Assembly: GCA_003008705.1 (NCBI GenBank)
Contig: PDUO01000067.1
Span: forward strand, 1 to 64,000
DNA: 64,000 bases
Source: Pezicula radicicola
Taxonomy: Eukaryota > Ascomycota > Leotiomycetes > Helotiales > Dermateaceae
Reading direction: 5' to 3'
Shown here: positions 46,569 through 57,806 of the stretch, piece after piece
Layout of the letters: each line of letters opens with the position of its first letter
Position numbering within the stretch: the stretch's first letter is position 1
Program-made: the position numbers and the translations under genes
Notes under the pieces: model-generated
The model's database searches: none
Told to the model about the DNA's origin: nothing
The model's input: the letters and a program-made list of their open reading frames with translations, nothing else

Positions 46569-48253
46569 ATGAATTATCGCGTATGGATCCTTTGCTCCAT
46601 GGCATGGAGTACGGTGGCATTCTATGGAAAATCAGTGGAAGAAAGATGCATTTGCAATGTAAGAATTTATATCCCTAGTTTGGCGTTAGTAGCCCCATGG
46701 TTGACAATTCATTCAAGGCAACAAGCACCCCTAATGGTACTATAAGCGCTATCCCAAGCTCGCAGTCCCTTGTCGGTGAAGCCTTTATCGGAAAAGCTGT
46801 AGAAGCGGCAAATCTGTCTCCCAAATTTCAATACCATCCAGAAGCTACACTTATGCATCTAAATGGTGGCAATGATGGAAGCACAGATTATCCTGGTCCT
46901 TTGGGTTATAATGTCAATGCATCCAGCGCTGCCGTATCTCTCCATGTATTTCTCTGGGATGGGAGTGGAAACATGATAGCTGGATTCACGCAAGTCACCA
47001 ATGGCTCATCAACTGTCACATATGGTTTGGCTGCCGTTGACAAGGAAACGCTTGAGATCCAAGCCACTTGGTCTCCTCCCAGCGAAGGTGAAACGTTAAA
47101 CCTTGCCTACATGGAATTCCTATTGGAGAATAACACTATCGTCATCACCAGCAAAGAAGGCCAGATTTACATTGTGCAGAGTTCTCATGAAAACAACGAA
47201 CCAACATTTGATCTTATCCGTTCCATCAATCTGACAGCCTCGGCAATCCTCAATCCGGGTGAGCTCCTCCTCAATGGAATGGTTGACATCTCTGGCAATA
47301 TTTGGTTTACCACAGGCCGGATTCTTGCACAGGTAGTACAGAACTCAACCACACTAGGCTATGTTGAACCATGTGGCACGATTCATAGCCTACATATCCC
47401 AAACCAGGTGATTGAGAATGGGATAGCTATCAATAATGAAATAGTGTACGTGGCGGCAGGACCAGCCGGCGTAAATGACCATGCCGATGCCATAGGGTAC
47501 ATGTACGCTTTCACTTCTGGGCCTGGAACTTCAGTCGCAACCGTGTGGAAGACAAGCTACTCTGCTGGTGATGGTCGCAAGCCGGGAAGCTTCGCACGAG
47601 GTTCAGGATCAACTCCTACATTACTTCACGATCAATACATATCAATTACCGATAATGCAAACACACAAGTCAATTTAATCATCTTCAATCAAAATGCCAC
47701 AGAAAATCAAACTCTATGTACGGTACCATTATTCCAGCCGAATGCCAGTAACAACGATATTGGTACTCTGGCACACCTCGATGGAGACACATATGGAGTC
47801 GTAATATTTAACGATTACAATGCTCCTCCTTTTTATACTGAAGGAGACATCAACGGGGATTTCAACAACATGACTGTCATGGCTGCTGGAACAATGCGAG
47901 TCGACATCAAAACAGATGGATCTAGTTGTCAGGTGGCTTGGACTACACCTCTTAGAAGCCGATCTGTGCCTGTTCTGTCAACTGAGTCAGGATTGATATA
48001 TGCATACACGCAGGATGTTGACCTGGCAAATCAGGGGATATATGAGTGGTATGTTCCGGCGATTGATTGGAAAACTGGACAGGTTGTGTGGCAGGTTAGA
48101 ACTGGTGCTGGTGGGTCTTTTAGTGATAACTACCTGCCAGGATCTTTAGGTCCAGATGGTACGTTCTATCAGGCTGTGGTTGACGGTGTTATTATGGTGA
48201 GAGATGGGAGTAGGGAAGATTTCGGAGATCAGTTGGCATCTGAATGTTGCTAA
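46569..48253 (+). CDS. Secreted beta-propeller-like protein
   Basis: Exon 1 (46569-46658) encodes exactly 30 residues with a signal peptide (MNYRVWILCSMAWSTVAFYG) and a Cys pair. A 59-nt intron (46659-46717, GTAAGA...TTCAAG) joins it in phase to the long second exon starting ATSTPNGTISAIP. The frame also opens internally at an ATG at 46697, but that ATG lies inside the intron. The ~540-residue protein is rich in N-glycosylation sites and in repeated beta-strand patterns such as YGLAAVDKETLEIQATW, GQIYIVQSS, GYMYAFTSG, GLIYAYTQD and AIDWKTGQVVWQVRTG. These resemble PQQ/WD-like propeller blades, with the last matching the PQQ repeat pattern. It ends with two cysteines. No catalytic function can be assigned; secretion is inferred. 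Confidence 0.75.
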
Positions 48254-48452
48254 TCGACCAAGCTCAGTTTCATATAGCCTTAAGGTGGAATAAATTGTGT
48301 CCCTAACCATATTTGGGTTTTTAACTGATCACTGTCCTGCAGCCCCAACTTATACGTCTCAGACGAATTGTTTTCGAGTAAAACAAGAAGAAGTCGGTAC
48401 CGCCACAAAGAAGTTTTTGGCAAATCTTTCTCAATGAAATGGCTTGGGGGGG

Positions 48453-48507
48453 NNNNNNNNNNNNNNNNNNNNNNNNNNNNNNNNNNNNNNNNNNNNNNNN
48501 NNNNNNN
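48453..48507. other. Assembly gap (55 N) between G-runs
   Basis: 55 undetermined bases. The left flank ends in seven Gs after GGCTT and the right flank begins GGGGTTGGGGGG, so the gap sits in a poly-G/GGTT-type tract that probably blocked sequencing or assembly. Confidence 0.98.
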
Positions 48508-48900
48508 GGGGTTGGGGGGTTAGCTTCGCAAACATAGCGTGCATTATAAGCTTGTGTATTATAAGTTAATCGTCAAAGTTTGTATTTAAGGCAAGACTAG
48601 TGAAGTTAGAGAGTGTCATAGTTCGAGAAGTCTCAGAAGTTCTTACTTACTCTCTTTCTTCAATGCCCTTATGCTACTAATGGTGTTAGTGGATTGCATT
48701 TCAATCTTCTCAATAATCGTAACCATTTGAAGGCCTTAGAAATTTAAAGGAACAGTCACTTATGAAGCTTTGCAAGCACATAAAGTTTCTACCATCAACA
48801 GAGTCTTTAACAGTTCAGTTTTTTATATTTGTTGTCTGTTATATGATACAGTATAGTACGAAACTATCTTCCAAATTTCTACACCTGAGCGCAGATTTCT

Positions 48901-49063
48901 GGACATTCGAAACATCCCAAGTCCAGGATTCTACAACAAGACTTTTAATTGGTGGATTTTGAATAAAGGGGGGTTTACTGAGGACATTCGAAACGTTGTC
49001 CCAAGTCCTGTATTTTGCAACGAGCTTTATGATTCGTGGATTTCGAATAAAAGGGGGTTTTAC
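48901..49063. repeat. Diverged tandem duplication, unit ~81 bp
   Basis: Copy 1 starts GGACATTCGAAACATCCCAA at 48901; copy 2 starts GGACATTCGAAACGTTGTCC at 48982. Both continue with CCAAGTCC, then an A/T stretch with CAACNAG, GGTGGATT/CGTGGATT, TTGAATAAA/TCGAATAAA and a G-rich end leading into TTTAC. They are clearly related but with many substitutions and small indels. Confidence 0.85.
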
Positions 49064-50406
49064 CGACATCACGTGATAAGGATCAAGTCTTCAAATCGAG
49101 AAGCCTGGTCCTCAACCTTTTCCAGTGCGAGAATCCGTTTGAAAGAATTATGGGTCACATGCATGCGCATGTCACTCGGGTTACACCCGATGCAAGCAGC
49201 CAACAAAAAAGAAAGCAAACTTTCACCGGTATCATAGCCGGTTGCAACTTACGCTCGCTTAGCTCCTACCGGCTTCTGCATCCGTCGACCGGATGGGCTT
49301 CCGCGAGACAACGATGTGCAACAAACCTGAAAATACGAAAATCGAATCCTTCGAAGACCGGTGACGTTGGGTCTTGGAACTATTGGATTGGTGAGGACGG
49401 AAGGAAATATTAGGTCAAGAGGTTAAGATGTGCAACAAAGTTGAAGGATTGACTTTTTGTGACGTGAATTTCGGAATATTATTCAGCACTACATATTCAT
49501 TCATGCATTGTAACGGTGGTAACACAAGGTATTAAAACAAACTTAAAAATTCCAGTAAAACATCCTATGGTTCATAGTAGGATGAGATATTTAATACTTA
49601 ATGGCTTTAAGAACTAGAAATACATATCAATTCCCCCAAGGCCACGGGCTATCTCAATGACTAAAAATTGTGCTCTAGCTAAGTTCTCAATTCACCAATA
49701 TTGCACAAGCTTACTCCTGCCTATGTACAAATACTAGTTGCCGTGATGTATTGGTATGATTATGATTATTTTTTCCTAGGTTTAATAGTCACGTATTCTG
49801 AGAATAAAATCCATAAGATTAGGCATAACCAACACTGAAATCATTAGTGCTGATGATATGAAATTTGACGATAACACGTAAACTTAGCAAATCTAGAGAA
49901 GAATTAGAACACAAGTTTGCCAAAAAGAAACATCACTTCCAAATTTGAACTTCTAAGCTTGAAAGTTGATTTGAAATTCTGAAACCTGACAACCTATATC
50001 TCGCTAGCTGTCTATTTGACTTTACTTCGTAGTAGCCCACCTACATTACTTACTTTGACTAACTCCGACGTTTGGACTATGGCGTTTGAGTTGAATTGTT
50101 GAATTTCTGGTTGTGGGTGAAATGTAATAAGCCGGCATGAACCAACAAGCGAAAAGCTGAAAGTCTAGAGCATAGCGGGTAGCACCTTCTCGATTCTATC
50201 CTCCAAAACCTTATAAAGTCATGATTCAGCTACCATCTAGAAGAAGCATACACCTCGTACAAATATTTCAATACAGTTCTTCAAAATTAGTTAGTAGGTA
50301 AGTAGGCCAGTTTATCAACTAGTCGTCATGATGCAAGTTCGCGATGGCTAACTAAGCATACAGATAGCCTACATCCCATACCATCCGCATCACCCTTGTC
50401 TGTTAG

Positions 50407-51232
50407 AACTCTACTAAGGCCAACGTCCAAGACAATAGAGAAATTCCGCCGCAGGAGCGCCTTGCTTCTGGTCGGAAGAGATACCATTATACCAACGAGG
50501 AAATCCTTCGCCTAGTTCGAGCACAAAGAGAGAGACGCTTCGACGCGCGCAATCGCGATTTCTTTGCCCCTTTCCATCTTTTCCTCAAACCCGAGCTTCC
50601 ACCCCCAGAGATCACAGTTGGAGGTAGATATCAACCAGCAAATTTCTCCCTTGAGCATCTCCAAGACCTTTGTAACAAGGCGACTGCCATGTACTGCATG
50701 TCTAACGCTAGAAACGACTTCGAGGACATGTATAAATATACCCGAGAGAAATGGATCTACCCCGACATCCATACCGCAGATATCGAGTTCGCGCTATTTT
50801 GTGGGGGGGGGATTAATTGATATACCGAAGGGTACGACAGCGCAAGAGATTATTAAGCTACAGGAGACCTTGTGCGATGCTTCCCATATTGCTCACAGTA
50901 ACAGCTTCATCAAGGAGGACAACTTGTACAACCACCGTGATCATCTCTTTAACAGCAATTCCCAGCTTAAATTCTTCAAGATTAAGCCTCTATTTCGCGC
51001 ACAGGGATTACGGATGGACTGAGTCAGCACATCAGCTTCGAATGCTTCGGCAATCAGCAAGCCGGTAAGCAGGACGAAGTAAGTACCACATTGCCTGAAG
51101 CAATTACATTTGTGATGGACTTGGATCAGAGAGGAGTCGCTCCTGGAGAAGTGTGACATGAGCGTACTCAATGACTGGTTGGAATCGCCGGAGAGAGTCA
51201 TCAAGAGAACCTTCATTCCGAGAGGGATGTGA
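50407..51232 (+). pseudogene. Hypothetical fungal protein, broken by frameshifts
   Basis: From 50407 a frame without its own ATG reads as good protein: PPQERLASGRKRYHYTNEEI, LRLVRAQRERRFDARNRDFF, LPPPEITVGGRYQPANFSLE, and so on to IYPDIHTADIEFALFCGGG. At a run of nine Gs (50803-50811) coding passes to another frame (GLIDIPKGTTAQEIIKLQET ... FRAQGLRMD). Near 51000-51020 it passes again, to LSQHISFECFGNQQAGKQDE. A GTAAGT...AG intron starting at 51079 plausibly joins this to ESLLEKCDMSVLNDWLESPE and the end at 51232. The family is unknown to me. The pattern Y-x-x-[ED]-E-I-[ML]-R-L-V followed by a PPP stretch also occurs in the broken gene at 29547-30549. A homopolymer sequencing error could explain the first shift but not easily the second. 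The 5' exon is missing. Confidence 0.55.
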
Positions 51233-52499
51233 GCAGCAGAAAAATTCCAGACTGGACCATGGACAGGCTGGTGGGCAACCTAAATAATAGGTATAATATA
51301 CAGAGCATAGGTAGGTTGCTATTATCGTTAATGGAAAAAGAAAGCCACTATGGTTTTACCCAATGGGAAAGATGTTAGTTGGGAAGCAATAGCGGTTAGA
51401 GACGTACTTGCACAAAAATAAACCTACAAATCAAATGCCCCTTGTCAATTTCAGTGCTAATTTCAAGTACGTATAGTCATAAAACTCTAAGAGTATATCT
51501 GTCTTGAGTGTTAATCTTTCAAATGCTGGAACTTTATTTTCTGTAGCCTACCTTGATAAAAAAAGCTCTAAAACAAAGTTCACAATTATCATCTTTATGT
51601 GTTTTAGAGGCAAAATGCTCTGCATGTATTACTTGAAACGCTCCTCCGTATATCCTAGAAGCATAAGCAAGAAACTTGCTCACTTAGTAACTGGTATAAC
51701 AAGAATTTCAAATCAGGGATATTTAAATGAGGACAAATAAGCTAGCGTCTCAATGAGTTGAAGTATTGGTCAGATAGTATCAAGTTATCCCAGAAGTGTA
51801 TCGCCAAAGCCAAGTAAATCAACCAATTTAAAGATAAGCCAATGTTTGCAACTTTCAATTTATATTTTCCTATAGTAGAAATTTCTCTCCACGTATATAC
51901 CTAGCACTTCCACCCTGAACGACCTAACATTAACTTCCATTAGGATTAATTGCAGAGAGGATCAATTTCGAGGGTCGTAACGCAATCGGTTGTACAGAAC
52001 GAACTAAATTCAGAGAGAGAATTCTTGCGAGAAAGCGGATTACTTGTGAACAGGGTGGCATAAACTCAGAGAGGATGTAAGAGTAGTGCTCGTTTATTAA
52101 GATACGACTGTTATAGAGAGTGTATTAAAGCGAGTTGCTTGACTTCGGAGATGACTGATTTAGAGAAGTGAAAGGTAGCTGAATGTGTATAGAGTCAATT
52201 ATTTGCGGAGTAGATATAACAGGATGACTCGTTTGTGAGAAGAATAATTGCAGAGGAAGGACTGCGCCCACTCCTAAGTCTAGCAAGTTTTCGATGCTAG
52301 CAATCATGTTATTCCAATTCTAGGTACTAGGTAGTAGAAAGTTAACTATTGTAAGTGAAGTATCTATGGCAAGAACGTCTAGTTGTAAGTCACTTTTTGA
52401 TTATCCTTAGTATCAAAATTGTTCTTTAGTGCTTGCGTCTCACCGTTTTGGAGAGAGGCACTGTACATCCTTGAAATATCAATTTCTTCTGTAAATAAA

Positions 52500-52760
52500 G
52501 TCAAGTGAATTACTAAACTCGAGTCGGTTACTCAAGTCAAAATAATGCGTTACCCAAATCAAAAGAGAAGAATAAGAACGAATCACCCTCCTTAGTTTTC
52601 TATTATCGCTAATGACCACGCCTTTGTTCTAGCGTAAGTTTACAAAAGGGTTTTCAAGTCTTGCATTGATCAATACTGGCCTCGCTTATGGTGCTTTAAG
52701 CGAGGCTGCAAGAGTAGAGAACAATTAGTTAGTCCAAGCCGGTGAATAATCAATATACCT
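52500..52760. repeat. Intergenic repeat, copy A
   Basis: This copy contains AAGTGAATTACTAAACTCGA, GTTACCCAAATCAAAAGAGA, TAGTTTTC, and then GGTGCTTTAAGCGAGGCTGC followed by AGAGAACAATTAGTTAGTCCA. The same blocks in the same order, with many substitutions, occur at 54390-54735. Confidence 0.7.
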
Positions 52761-54389
52761 TACCTATCGCCATTATACCATCCCGAAATTTTCACGTCTA
52801 GAGATGGATAATGGCAAAGGGATAGCTTATCTGCGGTCGACTAGTGTGTCGCAATCTAGGCTAGAAAATTGAAAAGTGGCTTGGAGAGGTCCGCACAAGA
52901 ACCCGAGAATAAAGGAAGAATTCCTACACACTAAGTTTACTCTACGAGTACTCAGTAAGTCTTTCTCCATCATCAATTCAATATCGCTAATTATAACCAA
53001 TCACTCGAGGATTCCTCAGATTATCCTTTGCCTTGAAAACTTCGAACGACATCGATTACTTCCTCGAAAACAGTTTCACCTTTAACTGCCACTGCAATGA
53101 ATATTAACGCCTTTTTACTAGTGTTCACGGGATGATACCGATTACCTCATCAATATATGTAGAAATTTAGGCTGGAAGACTAGAAGTGACTATTTTGGCT
53201 CTTTCATTATTTGTGCTTTGAGCTCAAGAGTAGGAACGCCGGCAATCTACGTCTCGAACCAAAGCTCTCGCTTATATAGTCTGTGTACTTAGCATAATGG
53301 TAGAATCGGAGAAAGATGTGAAGATAATCTTCCAGTAGATAAATTAAAGAGTATGGATCGGTGCCAGAGCTCTATGAATGCTCGATCGGCATCTTGGTTG
53401 GATTTTGGCCCTCTGCAGATAGCGAGATGGCGCGTGGGGCCAAGAATTGAATTGGTCGTTGAACTCTAACATGCCCCTCGAAACTGCTCGGAAAATTCTC
53501 TCGCAGGACTATATGCTCGAAAGCTGAGTTTGAATTACAGGAGGTGCCTCGTTGCACCCATACACACGACGTGTATAGTCTTGCCGATGTAGAACACTGA
53601 TTGCGCCCCTTTTGGCTTTTGGCTTACGAGAAGCTAGTTCACTACGTAGTCGACGTTGAGGAGAAACCAATTTACTCAGTAGAAGTGTTTGGGTGATCTT
53701 TGGCATTGAGTCTCGGGATCCGGTCAGGCGATGTACGAGTAGAACCAATTGTATTTGTTCGCGGCGAAATTGTCGTGTGTAACTAAAACGAATAAGCCAG
53801 ACTGTACAGGTCAAGTGAGAGCATAATCTGAAAATTTTACTGGGCATATCTTCTCCTGGGACGATGGGGCGGTGGCATCTTTGAGAGGAGTGCGAGTTTC
53901 TGTCCTAAGTTATATAAGTCGCTACAAGCGAATCTGTTGCTGTCCCTTCTCTGGCCAAGCAATAAGACAACTCAGACAAGAAACTTTAACGGCGACTGAT
54001 AACCCTATAACTCATCCTTAGTACTATCTCTCCTGCGTCGACCGCTACTCAACTAAGGAGGTGATTGCCGCTCTTATGAGTTTTCTCAACGAAAACTTAC
54101 ACCTCCTATATCGCTATCGAAGAATGACGGGGGGGAAACACTAGGATGTAGACAGCAGCAGAGTTCTTGACTTGGCTACCTGCCGACTAGTGGGACAACT
54201 TAAACGGGGCGTAAGACATAGAGAAGGGATTGCTTTAAGATTAATGATAATAGGAAGCAACTATAGTTTTGGCTAATAGAATAGGCGTTAGCTAGGAAGC
54301 AAGAACGGCTATAGATGTAGTTGCTCAAGAAGAAGAGAACTTTAAAGCAAATAATTTTTTTGTTGACTAAGGCAATTAATACTATAATA

Positions 54390-54735
54390 TAATCAAGTGA
54401 TTTACTAAAGCCAAAAAATAATATGAGTTACACAAATCAAACGAGAGAAAGAAAACCACTATCCCTTTATTTTTATTTCCCTTCGTAGCTAGTTTTCTCT
54501 TAGCGCAAAATTGTAGACAACTTGCTCTATCTACGAGTTTTGACTGAAATTCTATAATTAATAGTTAACTTTTCCTATTTTCTCAACTGATTACCTAGCC
54601 ACGTTGGTCTGTTCTCATAACCCTTAGTCTAAACGGTTAAGAACGACTTAGCAGTACTTAGCTTGTACTTAGTGCTTTAAGCTAGGCTTCAAGGACAGAG
54701 AACAAATAGTCAGTCCACAAGTTAATCAACAGTCC
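54390..54735. repeat. Intergenic repeat, copy B
   Basis: This copy contains AAGTGATTTACTAAAGCCAA, GTTACACAAATCAAACGAGA, TAGTTTTC, and then AGTGCTTTAAGCTAGGCTTC followed by AGAGAACAAATAGTCAGTCCA, colinear with copy A. It is slightly longer. A shorter related piece may lie near 55525-55570 (GTTGCCCAAAC...ATTACTTAAACCAAG). Confidence 0.7.
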
Positions 54736-54760
54736 AAATCCAAATGCTAATCAAATTTCT

Positions 54761-54767
54761 TATATAA
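54761..54767 (+). promoter_or_regulatory. TATA box of the small membrane protein gene
   Basis: TATATAA in TTCTTATATAAACCCTGAG, 154 bp upstream of the ATG at 54921, followed by an A/C-rich leader typical of well-expressed fungal genes. Confidence 0.5.
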
Positions 54768-54920
54768 ACCCTGAGATCTTCTCTGCAAAGTTCATTTCAA
54801 GTTACCAAGAACAAAATTACCGGACACAAAAATCAAAACTATCCCCACTCGACCCAAACAAAACAAACTAAAATCGTCCTCACGATTTACATCACCAACT
54901 TCGCTTATATCTCTTCGACA

Positions 54921-55106
54921 ATGTCTTCCAACGTTTTAATCATCCAAATGCCGGCGATTCCAGCTTTGGGCGACGCAATGCAATTACTTCAAGATATCCC
55001 TTGGGGTTCTATTCTCATTGCCCTGGCGATGCTTCTCGCGCTCTTTATTCTCTTGGGTATCATCGTCATATTTGGGGTTCATGATGAAGAAGAATGTATT
55101 TGTTAG
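54921..55106 (+). CDS. Small single-pass membrane protein (61 aa)
   Basis: A 61-codon frame with an ATG in good context (GACAATG) and an A/C-rich leader, preceded by a TATA box. The product has one strong hydrophobic segment (ILIALAMLLALFILLGIIVI) at about residues 31-52 and an acidic, Cys-ending tail (HDEEECIC). The N-terminal half is mildly amphipathic. No family is recognised. The leader quality and clean helix make it more likely than chance, but a frame this short could be spurious. Confidence 0.5.
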   Translation: MSSNVLIIQMPAIPALGDAMQLLQDIPWGSILIALAMLLALFILLGIIVIFGVHDEEECIC

Positions 55107-56071
55107 GAGTTGAAGGCAGAATTAAAGAGGCAACACAAAATTATGCATGGATTGTGGAATATTTGTTGCGAATAGAGAGAGACATGGTGTTAGCGGATAA
55201 TACATAGATGCCAAGATGGATACGGATGAAACGGGAGGCATTTGCTAGCGCCTTAACGAGGTGGCGGGAAAAGTCGGGTTGCTAACTTTAGGGTTAGACG
55301 GGTTTCTTTAGTCAGTAAAGTGGTTCGGAGGGAGTGCTTAAACCTTTGGAAGATAGGGCTGAGGTATCGTAGGCCGAATGTAATAAATAACAAAGGCTTT
55401 GCATAGACTAAAGAGAAGAAATATAAATTCACTTCTAACGAGCTTATGAAATCGCTTAATTTGAACCTTTCGCTAAATATTATTGTCGAGCTAATAAGCT
55501 ACCTAGGTTGCGAGTTAAGTAATTGATGGTGAGTTGCCCAAACAAGTTAATTACTTAAACCAAGAAAAATTACAGAGTTGCTGTGTTCCTACTATAACAT
55601 TGCATGCTAAAAAAAACCCTGAACTTTTAAGCTCTGAAAGCAAGCCTGTTTAGAACCTAGAACGGTAAAAAAAGATTAGGCCGGATCCCTTTAATCCACG
55701 TGATTGACCGTTCTAGCAATAATACAACGGTAGAAATAGCGAAGTAATAAAACTAATGCTTTAAGAAAGGTGATGCAAACCATATAAATAATGCGTACAT
55801 AAATGTAAGCATAAATATATCAATGCAGACATAACTAGAATAATGCAGAGAAAATGCCGAAGTAATGCAGAAATAATGCTTCGATAAAGGTTAATGAAGC
55901 GAATAAAATAATGAACAGCAAATTACCCGAGGGACATACCCTGTTGTACCCGAAGATGTGTCACATTATTTATACTCAGGCTCAGGTACAAACTAGGTAA
56001 GTCGGCCTGATGTTGAGTGCTGTGCAGTCTCTCCTTTTCCAAATTTCCTTTACACATGAGAGATTTTCAAG
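55107..56071. other. Intergenic region with a short-word repeat
   Basis: No gene. At about 55770-55915 the word AATGC(A/T) recurs at irregular spacing (AATGCGTACATAAATG, AATGCAGACATAAC, AATGCAGAGAAAATGC, AATGCAGAAATAATGC), a low-complexity stretch. Confidence 0.6.
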
Positions 56072-57806
56072 ATGACTTCCTCTATAGGTACGCCGGGATC
56101 TATTTCACTATAACACCTTTTACTCAACCCGTATAAAATACTGAAAACTTCCCTAGCATGCACGTCAAGCGCCTTTTCCTACCCGCCTGTCTTTGGTGCT
56201 GAGATTTTGGACTTGACTGCAGTCCCTGTGACAAATTTCTCGGTCACTACTACACAAGCAGATTCACACTTTGCGAAACATTTGACCAACCTCAATTTTT
56301 GCAACGTCTCCATCACATACACCCATCCTGGCCAGAATGACGAGATTCATGTTCAGATTTGGCTTCCAGAGAGTTGGAATGGTCGATTTCTCGGCACTGC
56401 TGGTGGTGGTTATGCGTCTGGAATGTTCGATCCTGCACTTGGACATGGAATTTCTGAAGGATTTTCTGCCGCATCGACTGATGGCGGACATTCAATCGAC
56501 CCCGCTACTGCTGAAAGTTGGGCACTTTTGTCTCCCGGCAATGTAGATCTCTTTGCACTTCAGGATTTCGCTTCGGTCTCTTTGAACGATATGACGGAAA
56601 TTGGGAAAGGTATTACCCAGATGTATTATCAAAGGCCTCCTTCGTACTCATACTGGAATGGTTGTTCTGGTGGCGGTCGACAAGGACTTATGATCGCGCA
56701 AAGATATGGTGGTTACAATGGAATTCTCGCTGCAGCTCCGGCTATCAATGTAAGCAAAATATTTCTTTATCCTTAAGCCCTTGAAACACTGTTTTACGAC
56801 CCCGAGAGCATGTATCAACGCGCTTACTCCTGTTCTTTGAGAAAAACGTACTACTAATTTGTTGAAGTGGGCTACCTTCCTTGTTGCAGAATATTACCCG
56901 CAACTGATCATGAACCTACTTGGCGAATATCCCTGACCGTGCGAGCTCGATGCCATCACTGCGGCTGCAACAAAAGCATGCGATATGCTTGACGGGGTGA
57001 TGGATGGCATTGTCTCCCTACCTCAGCTTTGCAATTTTGATCCTAAGATTCTTGTTGGGCAATCATTCGATTGTAATGGCACACCGGCCATTTTTACCCA
57101 GGCAGGGGCAACTGTCGCCAAAGCAATTTGGACTGGTGCCCAGTCTACGAACGGGTCCTTTCAATGGTTCGGACTGAACTACGACGCTCCGTTGACTGGG
57201 CTTGCGTATACTGTTTGCACCAATGCAACTTCCTGTTTTGGGGTTCCATCGCCTATTTCAAGAGATTGGATCCAGCTCTTCATTGCGAAGGACCCTGCCT
57301 TCGATCTACGAACCTTAACTAGGGCTCAGTTTGACAACATCCTGCATCAGTCAAGAAACCAGTACACGTCGTTGATTGATACAGCTGATCCGAATCTAGA
57401 AAGTTTTCGCGATTCAGGAGGAAAGATGATTACTTGGCATGGATTGTCAGATCAGTTAATTCACTATGAAGGTACAAGGGACTACTACGAACGTGTTAAG
57501 AGTGGCGATCCATCTATCGCATCTTATTATCGTCACTTTGAAGCTCCGGGTGTGCAGCATTGCTCTGATGGTCCTGGAGCATTCCCGAGCGAGGCTCTTC
57601 AGGACTTGATTACCTGGGTCGAGAAAGGTACCGCACCAACGAAGCTCAAGGGGACGAGCTTGCCTTCGACTGACGGAACTGTACTCCACCGACCAATATG
57701 CATGTATCCTATGGTTCAGGTTTACGTTGGTGGAGATCCGTCTATAGAATCTTCATTTTCTTGTGTTGAAGATGAGCCGTACGGTGTAAAGCATCAAGAG
57801 CTTTAA
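56072..57806 (+). pseudogene. Tannase/feruloyl esterase family gene with one in-frame TGA
   Basis: A 16-nt first exon (56072-56087) joins through a 69-nt intron to 56157, giving MTSSIACTSS then AFSYPPVFGAEILDLTAVP. A further intron (56750-56867) leads to 56868-57806. The family converts tannins or feruloylated wall sugars into free phenolic acids. Catalytic Ser lies in NGCSGGGRQGL, Asp in TWHGLSDQLIHY and His in APGVQHCSDG, with the family's Cys-Ser and His-Cys pairing. Between LMNLLGEYP-like sequence and PCELDAITAAA a TGA (56934-56936) interrupts the third exon; elsewhere the frame is open and well conserved. CGA-to-TGA would be a single transition. No signal peptide is visible, unusual for a secreted enzyme, so the 5' end may be wrong or lost. 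Confidence 0.75.

Larger units (their letters stand above)
48254..50406. other. Intergenic region with an assembly gap and a tandem duplication
   Basis: No gene is recognised. It contains a 55-N gap flanked by G runs (48453-48507) and a diverged tandem repeat (48901-49063). Short frames at 48762-49413 overlap the repeat and look like chance. Confidence 0.5.
51233..54920. other. Gene-poor, AT-leaning region with diverged repeats
   Basis: No convincing gene. Two related ~250-340 bp segments are annotated separately. A pair of overlapping minus-strand frames at 53372-53847 is discussed under rejected items. The last 150 bp (54760-54920) look like the promoter of the small gene that follows, with TATATAA at 54761. 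Confidence 0.5.

Noticed and set aside
46697..46717. ATG at 46697 as start of the secreted propeller-like protein
   Set aside because: It lies inside a 59-nt GT...AG intron. The spliced upstream exon supplies an exact in-phase signal peptide, which is a better start.
53372..53847. Two overlapping minus-strand frames (112 and 61 codons) that look mildly protein-like
   Set aside because: They overlap out of frame, have no recognisable motif or splice join and lie in a gene-poor stretch. A frameshifted gene is possible but not supported enough to list.
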